A stretch of DNA of 7,473 bases. Source: Euryarchaeota archaeon UBA10 (GTDB taxonomy: Archaea > Thermoplasmatota > Poseidoniia > Poseidoniales > Poseidoniaceae). Location of the stretch: contig DAGO01000038.1 of NCBI GenBank assembly GCA_002498185.1, positions 314 to 7,786 on the forward strand, given 5' to 3'. A model generated the notes under the pieces. The model had not been told where the DNA came from. It saw nothing but the letters and a program-made list of their open reading frames with translations, and did no database searches. Positions 1 through 4,837 of the stretch are shown in pieces (the first letter of the stretch is position 1; the number at the start of each line of letters is the position of its first letter). Both the position numbers and the translations under genes were made by a program.

Positions 1-78
1 GATGCTTGGGCTGTCGATGTGAAAGCTAACCTAGAGAAAGGTAGTACAATCCACGTAATCTCTAGAGCAGATGATTAA
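1..78 (+). CDS. C-terminal fragment of an unidentified protein, possibly NfeD-like
   Basis: An open frame enters from the left edge and gives 25 residues (DAWAVDVKANLEKGSTIHVI and five more) before TAA at 76-78. The pattern W-A followed by a short strand, then 'L-x-K-G-S-x-I-x-V-I', resembles the last strands of the small OB-fold that closes NfeD-family membrane-protease partners, where a W-x-A and a K/R-G-x-x-V-x-V motif are usual. That resemblance is short and could be chance, so the family name is tentative. The frame has no start in the window. A probable promoter for the next gene lies immediately downstream, so the two are probably separate transcription units on the same strand. Confidence 0.4.
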   Translation, partial: DAWAVDVKANLEKGSTIHVISRADD

Positions 79-94
79 TTTCAATAATCCGGAG

Positions 95-110
95 TTTTAT
101 TTAATTAAAT
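95..110 (+). promoter_or_regulatory. TATA-like promoter element for the 130-540 gene
   Basis: An uninterrupted A/T tract, TTTTATTTAATTAAAT, is centred near base 103, about 27 bases before the ATG at 130. In archaea transcription usually begins about 25 bases after the TATA box. The mRNA would then begin at or just before the ATG, making it leaderless or nearly so. No Shine-Dalgarno sequence precedes the ATG, which fits. This is an inference from spacing and composition only. Confidence 0.45.
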
Positions 111-129
111 GTATAATTACATTTGAGAT

Positions 130-540
130 ATGAGAGGAGGCAATCTAATCTTTACAACACCAGATGAAATTGTATCTGATAGTCTAGCGGTTGAAGATAA
201 TTTGATTCTTAGTCGATATGATAGGAAAATCAAATTTTGGATAATCTTGCTGATACTTTTTGTCGCCGTCTCAGCGTTTACGAATATGCTTGCAACCATG
301 AATCAAGTAACAGCTGAAGAGCGATTCATTTGCGTCTCTCTAGGCGCTGATTACTATGAGCCTGGCGATTGGGATTGCAAGGAAATTAGAGACAAGTATG
401 ATGCTTACAATACACAAATGTTGATCAGTTATATCGCATTTTTACCGATAGGGTTCTCTCTAGTAGCCATCGGTGTTAACTTGAAACGTAAAATAGCCCA
501 TAAGCGAACTCAAAACAGTGGCATTTTACCTCCACAATAA
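130..540 (+). CDS. Hypothetical two-helix membrane protein
   Basis: This 136-residue protein matches no family I recognise. Two hydrophobic helices are clear: residues about 36-56 and 97-117. They are separated by an acidic loop of about 40 residues that holds the only two cysteines, C68 and C83, which could form a disulfide if the loop faces outward. The N-terminal 30 residues are polar and acidic, and the C-terminal tail is basic (KRKIAHKRT), so by the positive-inside rule the tail is probably cytoplasmic, with the N-terminus on the same side. The ATG at 130 has no upstream ribosome-binding site; GGAGG occurs just inside the frame (135-139) but no ATG/GTG/TTG follows it in frame at useful spacing. 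The gene ends 16 bases before the 3' end of the convergent tRNA. It is judged real from its length, its promoter-like upstream tract and its coherent membrane topology. Confidence 0.7.
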   Translation: MRGGNLIFTTPDEIVSDSLAVEDNLILSRYDRKIKFWIILLILFVAVSAFTNMLATMNQVTAEERFICVSLGADYYEPGDWDCKEIRDKYDAYNTQMLISYIAFLPIGFSLVAIGVNLKRKIAHKRTQNSGILPPQ

Positions 541-556
541 ACATCAGGTGAGGAAG

Positions 557-639
557 CGCCGAGAGGGAGATTTGAACTCCCGTGTCCAAAGGACAGTGGA
601 TTTCGAATCCACCGCAATACCGGGCTATGCGATCTCGGC
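557..639 (-). tRNA. tRNA-Ser (anticodon CGA)
   Basis: The minus strand folds into a complete class II tRNA of 83 nt. The 7-bp acceptor stem is GCCGAGA/UCUCGGC, with U8 and a D-arm having a 3-bp stem and the G18-G19 pair. The anticodon stem is GUGGA/UCCAC with loop UUCGAAA, giving anticodon CGA for UCG serine codons. The long variable arm UGUCC-UUU-GGACA is typical of serine, leucine and bacterial tyrosine tRNAs. The T-arm is GGGAG-UUCAAAU-CUCCC and the discriminator is G73, the usual serine identity base. CCA is not encoded (the next bases are CTT), so it must be added after transcription. I see no intron. The gene is divergent from the MoaD-like gene, with 53 bases between them. Confidence 0.95.
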
Positions 640-663
640 TGACAAGCCGCCCACCTGCACGAC

Positions 664-679
664 CATCATAAGCGTGATG
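664..679. promoter_or_regulatory. Candidate divergent promoter between tRNA-Ser and the MoaD-like gene, with an inverted repeat
   Basis: The sequence CATCATAAGCGTGATG holds an A/T-rich core (ATCATAAG) flanked by inverted arms CATCA and TGATG. The core is about 30 bases upstream of the tRNA 5' end on the minus strand and about 24-27 bases upstream of the ATGs at 693/696 on the plus strand. Both distances suit an archaeal TATA box. One short element could therefore serve both directions, giving the MoaD-like gene a leaderless or very short-leader mRNA. The match to the consensus box is weak; the spacing is the main support. Confidence 0.35.
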
Positions 680-692
680 TCACTCGGGTGGA

Positions 693-896
693 ATGATGAA
701 GATTGCACTGAAGGGTCATGGTCACGACCATGTTATTGAATTGGAGGCAGGTTCTACAGTAAAGCAGGCTCTAATAGAGATTGGAATTCATCCTTCTACA
801 GTAATTGTTAGTCACGAAAACGTAGTTTTACCACATACTACAGTTTTGAATGCAGATGTTTCTCTAGACCTGACTATCGTCAGTTCTGGCGGCTGA
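693..896 (+). CDS. MoaD/ThiS/Urm1-like ubiquitin-fold sulfur carrier or SAMP-type modifier
   Basis: This 67-residue protein has the outline of the beta-grasp sulfur-carrier family: an opening strand (KIALKGHG), a second strand and helix ('IELEAGSTVKQALIEIGI'), a middle strand ('STVIVSHENVVLP') and a closing strand ending exactly in Ser-Ser-Gly-Gly. In this family the terminal Gly-Gly is adenylated by an E1-like enzyme. It is then turned into a thiocarboxylate for molybdopterin, thiamine or tRNA thiolation, or conjugated to lysines as in archaeal SAMPs. The sequence cannot decide between these roles. Two ATGs stand in tandem at 693 and 696. The GGGTGG just upstream is too close to be a normal Shine-Dalgarno site for either, so the start may be off by one codon. 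No partner E1, MoaE or ThiG gene is in the window. Its stop codon abuts that of the PAC2 gene. Confidence 0.8.
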   Translation: MMKIALKGHGHDHVIELEAGSTVKQALIEIGIHPSTVIVSHENVVLPHTTVLNADVSLDLTIVSSGG

Positions 897-1634
897 TCAC
901 ATGTAAATTGAATTTGGTGACTCAGACAATTCTGAAACCAAATCTTCTGCTTTTCCTGGATGCATTTCCCTCAGCTTGTCCGCGAGTCTATCAGTGGCAT
1001 CAATCGGAACCGGAAGAGGCAGAGACCACCACTTGCGAATTGTTTCAAGCAATAATTGTGCAGCAACCGGGTCTGCCGAATTACCAACAGTTGTAGCAAT
1101 CGTACATGATGTATTTACATTCTTTACAGGTCCAAGTGCGGTAATCAAAGCAGCCATTCCAATAACCCCAGCCTTAGGCTCGTCTCTGCGCACGTCTACT
1201 CCATTTGATTCTAATTCAATTCTGTAACTTGAAGAACTGGTAATTGCGAAGATATCCTTTCTATCCGCAGGGGCAGACATTCCTGCCAATACCAATACTT
1301 CACCACCCTCAAACAGTTCTAGAACTGTAACAGCCATCTCATGCTGTCCTTCTGGAGTCATTGGTTGTGCGTCTCCAGTTAGTGTGAAAATTGTTCTACC
1401 ATCGATTTCTAATTTAGAAAGCAGGATATGAGGTGGAGCAAGCAATCCATTCTCGTCCAATTTTGCTAAGGGTGGCAATGATGGGTGAATGATTCTAGCG
1501 ATAGGCTCTGCATCTAATTCGCTGTTAACTGCATCAACCGCTAATTTACCGACATCGCCAACCCCTGGCATGGCGACTAATAGTAAGCCACCTGCCGTTT
1601 GGGGCTGCGAAATCCAGTCGATGAGTACACCCAT
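897..1634 (-). CDS. PAC2-family proteasome assembly chaperone homologue
   Basis: A 245-residue protein of the PAC2 family (archaeal COG2047-like), whose eukaryotic relatives help assemble the 20S proteasome; archaeal homologues are thought to be proteasome assembly factors. The family signature near the N-terminus is visible: a hydrophobic strand leading into MPGVGDVGK (residues 22-30), comparable to the usual P-G-x-G-x-V-G. Later hydrophobic strands ('EVLVLAGM', 'AGVIGMAALI') and the length agree with the family. The last five residues before the stop are NSIYM. The gene follows nop10, as it does in many archaea. I chose ATG 1634, 40 bases after the nop10 stop, because the family match begins just after it. 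The frame stays open upstream into nop10, with a GTG at 1688 and an ATG at 1733, but that part is not family-like. No strong ribosome-binding site precedes 1634. Confidence 0.85.
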   Translation of the reverse strand: MGVLIDWISQPQTAGGLLLVAMPGVGDVGKLAVDAVNSELDAEPIARIIHPSLPPLAKLDENGLLAPPHILLSKLEIDGRTIFTLTGDAQPMTPEGQHEMAVTVLELFEGGEVLVLAGMSAPADRKDIFAITSSSSYRIELESNGVDVRRDEPKAGVIGMAALITALGPVKNVNTSCTIATTVGNSADPVAAQLLLETIRKWWSLPLPVPIDATDRLADKLREMHPGKAEDLVSELSESPNSIYM

Positions 1635-1674
1635 GAAAGGCCCAGCGTATTTTGACGCGGTATAATGATTCGCA

Positions 1675-1887
1675 TCATTCTTCTTCACTAGAAGCCAATG
1701 TTGGCAGTGTTTCAGCCCATCCGTCTTCCTCAACTCCTTCGAGTTGTCTTCGTAGATGCGCTCTCTTGTCTTCGGGCGACCACTTCATAGGTGCTGCTGC
1801 TTGCGCTTTGCCTCCACAAGTTGGACAGGTTGTTGAAAGAGAAAAAGCACCACAGTCCTTGCATTTTTGCATCTGTTGGCGAGCCAT
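1675..1887 (-). CDS. nop10: Nop10, H/ACA ribonucleoprotein subunit
   Basis: A 70-residue small zinc-ribbon protein of the H/ACA guide RNP, which with Cbf5, Gar1 and L7Ae makes pseudouridines in rRNA. Four cysteines form two C-x2-C knuckles (C9/C12 and C21/C24), followed by the family's linker and 'KWSPEDKRAHLRRQL' helix that packs on Cbf5. The family is usually 55-60 residues; this one carries an extra acidic tail (about residues 51-70) with no obvious counterpart. The ATG at 1887 sits one base after the aIF2alpha stop, and a ribosome-binding stretch GAGGGAGTGA overlaps that stop, indicating coupled translation. Placement between aIF2alpha and PAC2 is the conserved archaeal order. Confidence 0.95.
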   Translation of the reverse strand: MARQQMQKCKDCGAFSLSTTCPTCGGKAQAAAPMKWSPEDKRAHLRRQLEGVEEDGWAETLPTLASSEEE

Positions 1888-1888
1888 T

Positions 1889-2680
1889 TCACTCCCTCTC
1901 TGCTTCAGCAGAACCGCCAGCGGCGACGACTACATCGATACATGCCTTAGTCGCATCTTTCCATGCTTCTTCTGCAGTTTTGAAATCTGGTGCTTTAAGA
2001 TCAATTCTGTAAGAAGGTGCTCCATCATAGTGGCAGGTTACTACCAATTCTGCTTCTTTGTCTGAGACATTTTCTGCAGCAATCAGTGCTTCTCTGATCA
2101 CTTCGATTCCTTCAGCTTGGTCTACGTTGAGAGTAAAGCGCCCTCTAATTTCGACAGTATCTGGAATGATATTCTTGACTGCAATCTCGATGAAAGGAGC
2201 AATCCAATCTCCTTCATATCCAATTTCAGTTAGAGATTCAGGAGTCTTTGCGGCTTCTTCGAAAGCCCCGTAAAGAGTTGCAAAAGATTCAGTCAAGTCT
2301 GCTTGGTATTCGGCGTGCTCATCTGCTGACCAACCTACCTGTTCTGCTAGAACCTTCAGTAGCTGTTTTGCTCTTTCTTCATTCTTCCATTGAGCTAGTC
2401 GGTCACGCTTTCTCTCTTCACTTACTGACTTTAGGGATAATTCTAGGGATTTGTTGTCATTGCGTGTTCTAAGAACCTTACAGATTAATCTCTGTCCAGG
2501 ACGAACAAACGCTCTGATGTTCTTGACCCATCCACTTGCGATTTCTCCAATGAAAATGAATCCTTCAATCCCCTCGTATTCCTCTAGGTCTACATACGCA
2601 CCGTTCTGCTTGACTTCGCGAACTAATGCAACAACGAGTTCTCCTTCAGATGGACCATTTTCGAGGAGGTCTTTGGCCAT
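1889..2680 (-). CDS. Translation initiation factor aIF2, alpha subunit
   Basis: A 263-residue protein, normal length for the alpha subunit of aIF2, the heterotrimer that brings initiator Met-tRNA to the small subunit. An S1-type OB domain occupies about residues 12-85 ('EGELVVALVREVKQNGAYV', then GFIFIGEIASGWVKNI). A helical middle domain runs to about 175, and an alpha/beta domain that contacts the gamma subunit follows to the end. The position of eukaryotic phospho-Ser51 is alanine here (A48), as expected in archaea. The frame is also open from a GTG at 2701 that overlaps the rps27e stop as GTGA. I prefer ATG 2680, because it has GGAGG upstream and its N-terminus matches the family length. 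That GGAGG lies inside a hairpin, described separately. The gene follows rps27e and precedes nop10. Confidence 0.95.
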   Translation of the reverse strand: MAKDLLENGPSEGELVVALVREVKQNGAYVDLEEYEGIEGFIFIGEIASGWVKNIRAFVRPGQRLICKVLRTRNDNKSLELSLKSVSEERKRDRLAQWKNEERAKQLLKVLAEQVGWSADEHAEYQADLTESFATLYGAFEEAAKTPESLTEIGYEGDWIAPFIEIAVKNIIPDTVEIRGRFTLNVDQAEGIEVIREALIAAENVSDKEAELVVTCHYDGAPSYRIDLKAPDFKTAEEAWKDATKACIDVVVAAGGSAEAERE

Positions 2681-2695
2681 GGAGGACTTGCCTCC
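2681..2695 (-). promoter_or_regulatory. Hairpin holding the aIF2alpha ribosome-binding site
   Basis: On the minus strand GGAGG-CAAGT-CCTCC ends exactly at the ATG at 2680. The five G/C-rich pairs would close a 5-base loop and bury the Shine-Dalgarno GGAGG. The spacing from GGAGG to the ATG (10 bases) is slightly long unless the hairpin melts. Translating ribosomes leaving rps27e, whose stop is at 2698, would open it, so this may couple the two genes. It could also be plain coding sequence if the GTG at 2701 is the true start. Confidence 0.45.
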
Positions 2696-2697
2696 AT

Positions 2698-2868
2698 TCA
2701 CTCAAGGATCTCTACGACGTTGCAGCCGACCAACTGGGCCTTGCCACCAGCAGGGTTTGTCAGAGTTGCACCACAAACAGTGCAGGAGATTGTGGTTGAA
2801 GCACGAGAGAAAATAATGGCCTCACTGCCGCAGTCACGGCATGATACTTTTAGGAAACTAGCTGTCAT
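2698..2868 (-). CDS. rps27e: 30S ribosomal protein S27e
   Basis: A 56-residue protein beginning MTASFLKVSCRDCGSE and ending in VVEILE. It shows the S27e zinc ribbon: C10-x2-C13 and C29-x2-C32, with the linking 'FSRAST' segment and the later 'GGKAQL' turn typical of the family. Length is normal for archaeal S27e. The start is fixed by GAGGTGA five bases upstream, which overlaps the TGA of rpl44e (gap between genes 10 bases). All four zinc ligands are kept, unlike in the neighbouring L44e. Together with L44e and aIF2alpha it forms the standard archaeal translation cluster. Confidence 0.95.
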   Translation of the reverse strand: MTASFLKVSCRDCGSEAIIFSRASTTISCTVCGATLTNPAGGKAQLVGCNVVEILE

Positions 2869-2878
2869 TTCATTCACC

Positions 2879-3163
2879 TCAGTTATCTACAAGTTCGAAT
2901 TTCTTAGCACGTTGGCAAGGAGCATAGTGCGCCTTTCCGGTTTCAGTGCAGCGGAATAGGATGTTCACACGCTTGGTTGGCTTTTCACGGCCATCAGGCT
3001 TAGGACGTGGGAAACCACGGTATCCAGCCATGACTCTGCGGAAACGGCGCTGACCCCACTTCAGTTCACTAGCGCGCTTCTTCTTGACACGCTCTACGGT
3101 ATGCATTGTATGCTTACCAGCACTTGGGCTGTAACGCTTAACTTGACGTGGCATCTTTACCAT
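2879..3163 (-). CDS. rpl44e: 50S ribosomal protein L44e
   Basis: A 94-residue, strongly basic protein. The family core is clear at residues 47-67 ('GYRGFPRPKPDGREKPTKR') and in the C-terminal 'GKAHYAPCQRAKKFELVDN'. Normally L44e carries two C-x2-C pairs that bind zinc. Here the first pair is replaced by S12 and A15 (in YSPSAGKHT), and the second is C72 with T75, so only one of the four usual ligands remains; an extra C83 lies downstream. The ATG at 3163 has AAGGTGAG four bases upstream; the second Met (3154) is too far from it. This is the first gene of the minus-strand operon, with a TATA-like box about 40 bases upstream. Confidence 0.95.
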   Translation of the reverse strand: MVKMPRQVKRYSPSAGKHTMHTVERVKKKRASELKWGQRRFRRVMAGYRGFPRPKPDGREKPTKRVNILFRCTETGKAHYAPCQRAKKFELVDN

Positions 3164-3197
3164 AGTCTCACCTTGAGCATTCGGCCCACAAGCGTCC

Positions 3198-3208
3198 TCT
3201 ATTTAGTG
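3198..3208 (-). promoter_or_regulatory. TATA-like box for the rpl44e operon
   Basis: On the minus strand ACTAAATAG is centred about 40 bases before the rpl44e ATG. Transcription about 25 bases later would start near 3178. This gives a leader of about 15 bases that just includes the ribosome-binding site AAGGTGAG. The agreement of box, leader and Shine-Dalgarno positions supports it. I see no clear BRE upstream. Confidence 0.45.
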
Positions 3209-3265
3209 GTGACGGATTGGCAAAAATCACGAATCAGCCCACTGAGGCCAAGATTACCGGTGATG

Positions 3266-3275
3266 TTCATAAATC
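3266..3275 (+). promoter_or_regulatory. TATA-like box for the membrane-protein pair
   Basis: TTCATAAATC is centred about 25 bases before the ATG at 3296, which predicts a leaderless transcript starting at that codon. If the ATG at 3263 were the true start, this element would lie inside the coding region. Weak consensus match; support is from spacing. Confidence 0.3.
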
Positions 3276-3295
3276 ATAATGTCGCCGTCCACCTT

Positions 3296-4081
3296 ATGGA
3301 TTCGATGCTAGAGGCCGCAATCTGGTTTTGGATTCCGTTATGTTTAGTTCCAGTTGGCATGTGGTTCTCAGTGAGTGGAAAAGCCAAAACCGCTGGCAAG
3401 GTAATCGCCGCTATTGGATTGGTTCTAGTAATGATTTCATCCTGGACAGTTCCATCTTCAGATTCAACAGCAGGCGGTCATCTATTGCTGTCCATTGTAG
3501 CACCGTCTTTGCTTCTAGCTTACGGCGTGCATGGAATGATCTTCGGAGGTAATGTACCTGTGGGAAGGTTAGATTCATCAGCCCGTTGGAGTGGCTCTTT
3601 GGCGATTTTCATCTCCTTGCTAATCTTCTGCTTGATGCACTGGTATAGTTTTACTCCACTGTGGAGAAATGAGGAAATCAATCCTTACTGGATTGTGTTC
3701 TGGCCGACATTTTTGCTGTTCTCAACATCATTGTGTTCGGTTTCTGCGGTAGCGTTGGCTAGTTACGGAGAAAATAGACTGAACGAATCCATCACTCTCG
3801 CCATACTTTCAGTAACGATGGCTGGTATCGCACTCGCAGCTATGATTTTCGATGGATATCTGACAACATCCACTGAATTTAGAGACTATCTCTGGCTTGC
3901 AGCAGCAGATATTTTTGGAACTATTGTTGGGATTTCTCTGGCTATTGCAGCCTTCGCAATCGTAATTTGGGCCTATGAAAATTCATTACCGCTACCAGAG
4001 AATTCGCCTCCGCCAACAGAGGACGAGATAGAGCATGTAGTTGCTTTAGCAAAGAATCACATTGGAGGTGATGAAGAATGA
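3296..4081 (+). CDS. Hypothetical seven-helix membrane protein
   Basis: A 261-residue integral membrane protein of no family I recognise. Hydrophobic helices lie at about residues 8-25, 32-52, 62-84, 99-118, 131-157, 165-188 and 199-227. An acidic, proline-rich cytoplasmic-looking tail of about 34 residues follows (PLPENSPPPTEDEIEHVV). There is no signal peptide cleavage site and no obvious catalytic or metal motif. The frame is open back to 3101, but the upstream part overlaps rpl44e on the other strand. Plausible starts are ATG 3263 (GGTG directly abutting), ATG 3296 and ATG 3305; I chose 3296 because a TATA-like box sits about 25 bases before it. The stop overlaps the next start as ATGA, and the two genes probably encode partners. 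Seven helices also occur in many unrelated transporters and oxidase subunits, so topology alone says little. Confidence 0.75.
   Translation: MDSMLEAAIWFWIPLCLVPVGMWFSVSGKAKTAGKVIAAIGLVLVMISSWTVPSSDSTAGGHLLLSIVAPSLLLAYGVHGMIFGGNVPVGRLDSSARWSGSLAIFISLLIFCLMHWYSFTPLWRNEEINPYWIVFWPTFLLFSTSLCSVSAVALASYGENRLNESITLAILSVTMAGIALAAMIFDGYLTTSTEFRDYLWLAAADIFGTIVGISLAIAAFAIVIWAYENSLPLPENSPPPTEDEIEHVVALAKNHIGGDEE
4064..4072 (+). promoter_or_regulatory. Strong ribosome-binding site for the 4078 gene
   Basis: GGAGGTGAT lies within the last codons of the preceding gene, five bases before the ATG at 4078. It is the best Shine-Dalgarno match in the window and fixes the start of the second membrane protein despite the 4-base overlap. 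Confidence 0.8.
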
Positions 4082-4536
4082 AGCAATCTCAGTCCTCTTG
4101 GAAATTGTTAATTCTCGCGGCTTTGTTGCCAGTTCTGGTTTTGGTTGCAATCAATGTCACAGGAGGCTGGAAGAATGATTTCCATCCTGAATCATTCAAG
4201 AGATTTGGAAATGCAGTTCTAACCTCATACGTTGTTATGGGGATTATTCTGATTGGAAACTTGTTTTTCTATGCAGATTCTAGACACCGACCCTTCGCTC
4301 CATTTGTTGGCATGATGTTTGCTTTGGCTGTTGGAATTCTAATCGCTTGGGCGTTAATATCAAACGACGACCTACTGCTTGAAGCTAACAGCGGATTGCG
4401 TGCTCAAATGCTTTCCAATGTTGTGCATTTGCTAGTTAGCGGAACGGCAATGGCTCTAGCATCATTACTGGCGATAGGTGTTACATTCGCAATGATAACA
4501 GGTCGGGAAAGAAGGGTTCTTTTCGAAGAAGAGTAG
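4078..4536 (+). CDS. Hypothetical four-helix membrane protein
   Basis: A 152-residue membrane protein with hydrophobic helices at about residues 9-27, 46-66, 75-94 and 113-141. It has a short basic/acidic tail (GRERRVLFEEE) and no family I recognise. The loop after helix 1 (about residues 28-45) is polar. The start is firm: ATG 4078 overlaps the preceding stop and has GGAGGTGAT upstream. Tight overlap with the seven-helix gene suggests the two proteins act together, perhaps as one complex, but no cofactor ligands or transporter motifs are visible in either. The gene ends 62 bases before L37e, which appears to have its own promoter. Confidence 0.75.
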   Translation: MKQSQSSWKLLILAALLPVLVLVAINVTGGWKNDFHPESFKRFGNAVLTSYVVMGIILIGNLFFYADSRHRPFAPFVGMMFALAVGILIAWALISNDDLLLEANSGLRAQMLSNVVHLLVSGTAMALASLLAIGVTFAMITGRERRVLFEEE

Positions 4537-4555
4537 AATTTTGGTTACCCGTCGG

Positions 4556-4581
4556 TTTGATAAAGGGAGGGCCGGTGGCCC
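4556..4581 (+). promoter_or_regulatory. Candidate L37e promoter with adjacent GC-rich palindrome
   Basis: TTTGATAAA (4556-4564) is centred about 39 bases before the L37e ATG, the same distance as the proposed box before rpl44e. It predicts a leader of about 14 bases that includes the Shine-Dalgarno GGTGA. Between the box and the predicted start lies GGGCC-GGT-GGCCC (4569-4581), a perfect 5-base inverted repeat. If the predicted start is right, it acts as DNA (an operator-like site) rather than in the RNA; if transcription begins earlier, it would be a leader hairpin. Both readings are inferences. Confidence 0.4.
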
Positions 4582-4598
4582 AGCCGTTAGGTGATATC

Positions 4599-4772
4599 AT
4601 GTCCAAGGGTACTCCATCAATGGGTAAGAGGCAGAAGACCACCCATATTCGTTGCCGCAGGTGCGGTAGAAATTCCTATCACAAGCAGAAAGGCGTCTGC
4701 TCAGCTTGTGGATATGGCGCAAGTTCTAGAATGCGTTCATACGGTTGGTCCAAGAAGACACACCGCCCCTGA
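4599..4772 (+). CDS. rpl37e: 50S ribosomal protein L37e
   Basis: A 57-residue basic zinc-ribbon protein opening with MSKGTPSMGKR, the hallmark start of L37e, followed by THIRCRRCGRNSYH and CSACGYG. Zinc ligands C19/C22 and C34/C37 are all present, and the length is typical. The frame continues upstream to an ATG at 4557, but the extra 14 residues are not family-like and run through a GC-rich palindrome. The start at 4599 has GGTGAT a few bases upstream. The gene lies directly before purF, an adjacency I recall from other archaea (often with an LSm gene upstream, which is missing here). Confidence 0.95.
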   Translation: MSKGTPSMGKRQKTTHIRCRRCGRNSYHKQKGVCSACGYGASSRMRSYGWSKKTHRP

Positions 4773-4837
4773 ATAATCCTCTGAATTAGAGAAAGGGCTG
4801 TAAAGCGCCTGCGATTCGAATTGAATGGGCGAGACAA

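Noticed and set aside
518..739. Plus-strand frame spanning the tRNA
   Set aside because: It reads through the tRNA-Ser gene and into the MoaD-like gene in another frame; no protein character.
1635..1733. Upstream extension of the PAC2 frame into nop10
   Set aside because: The added 33 residues do not resemble PAC2 proteins and overlap nop10 by 59 bases. Family similarity begins just after ATG 1634.
1652..2816. Several plus-strand frames across nop10, aIF2alpha and rps27e
   Set aside because: They are opposite-strand shadows of recognised genes, with Ser/Leu/Cys-rich composition and no ribosome-binding sites.
3101..3262. Upstream extension of the seven-helix protein's frame, beginning at ATG 3101
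   Set aside because: It overlaps the 5' end of rpl44e on the opposite strand and crosses the proposed rpl44e promoter. The extra residues are not membrane-like in keeping with the rest.
3296..4081. Seven-helix protein as a haem-copper oxidase subunit III or a rhodopsin
   Set aside because: Helix count is the only similarity. There is no retinal-binding Lys in a suitable last helix and no subunit III signature or neighbouring oxidase genes.
4557..4598. Fourteen-residue extension of L37e from ATG 4557
   Set aside because: L37e proteins start with MSKGTPSMGKR. The extension covers a palindrome and lies upstream of the Shine-Dalgarno site used by ATG 4599.
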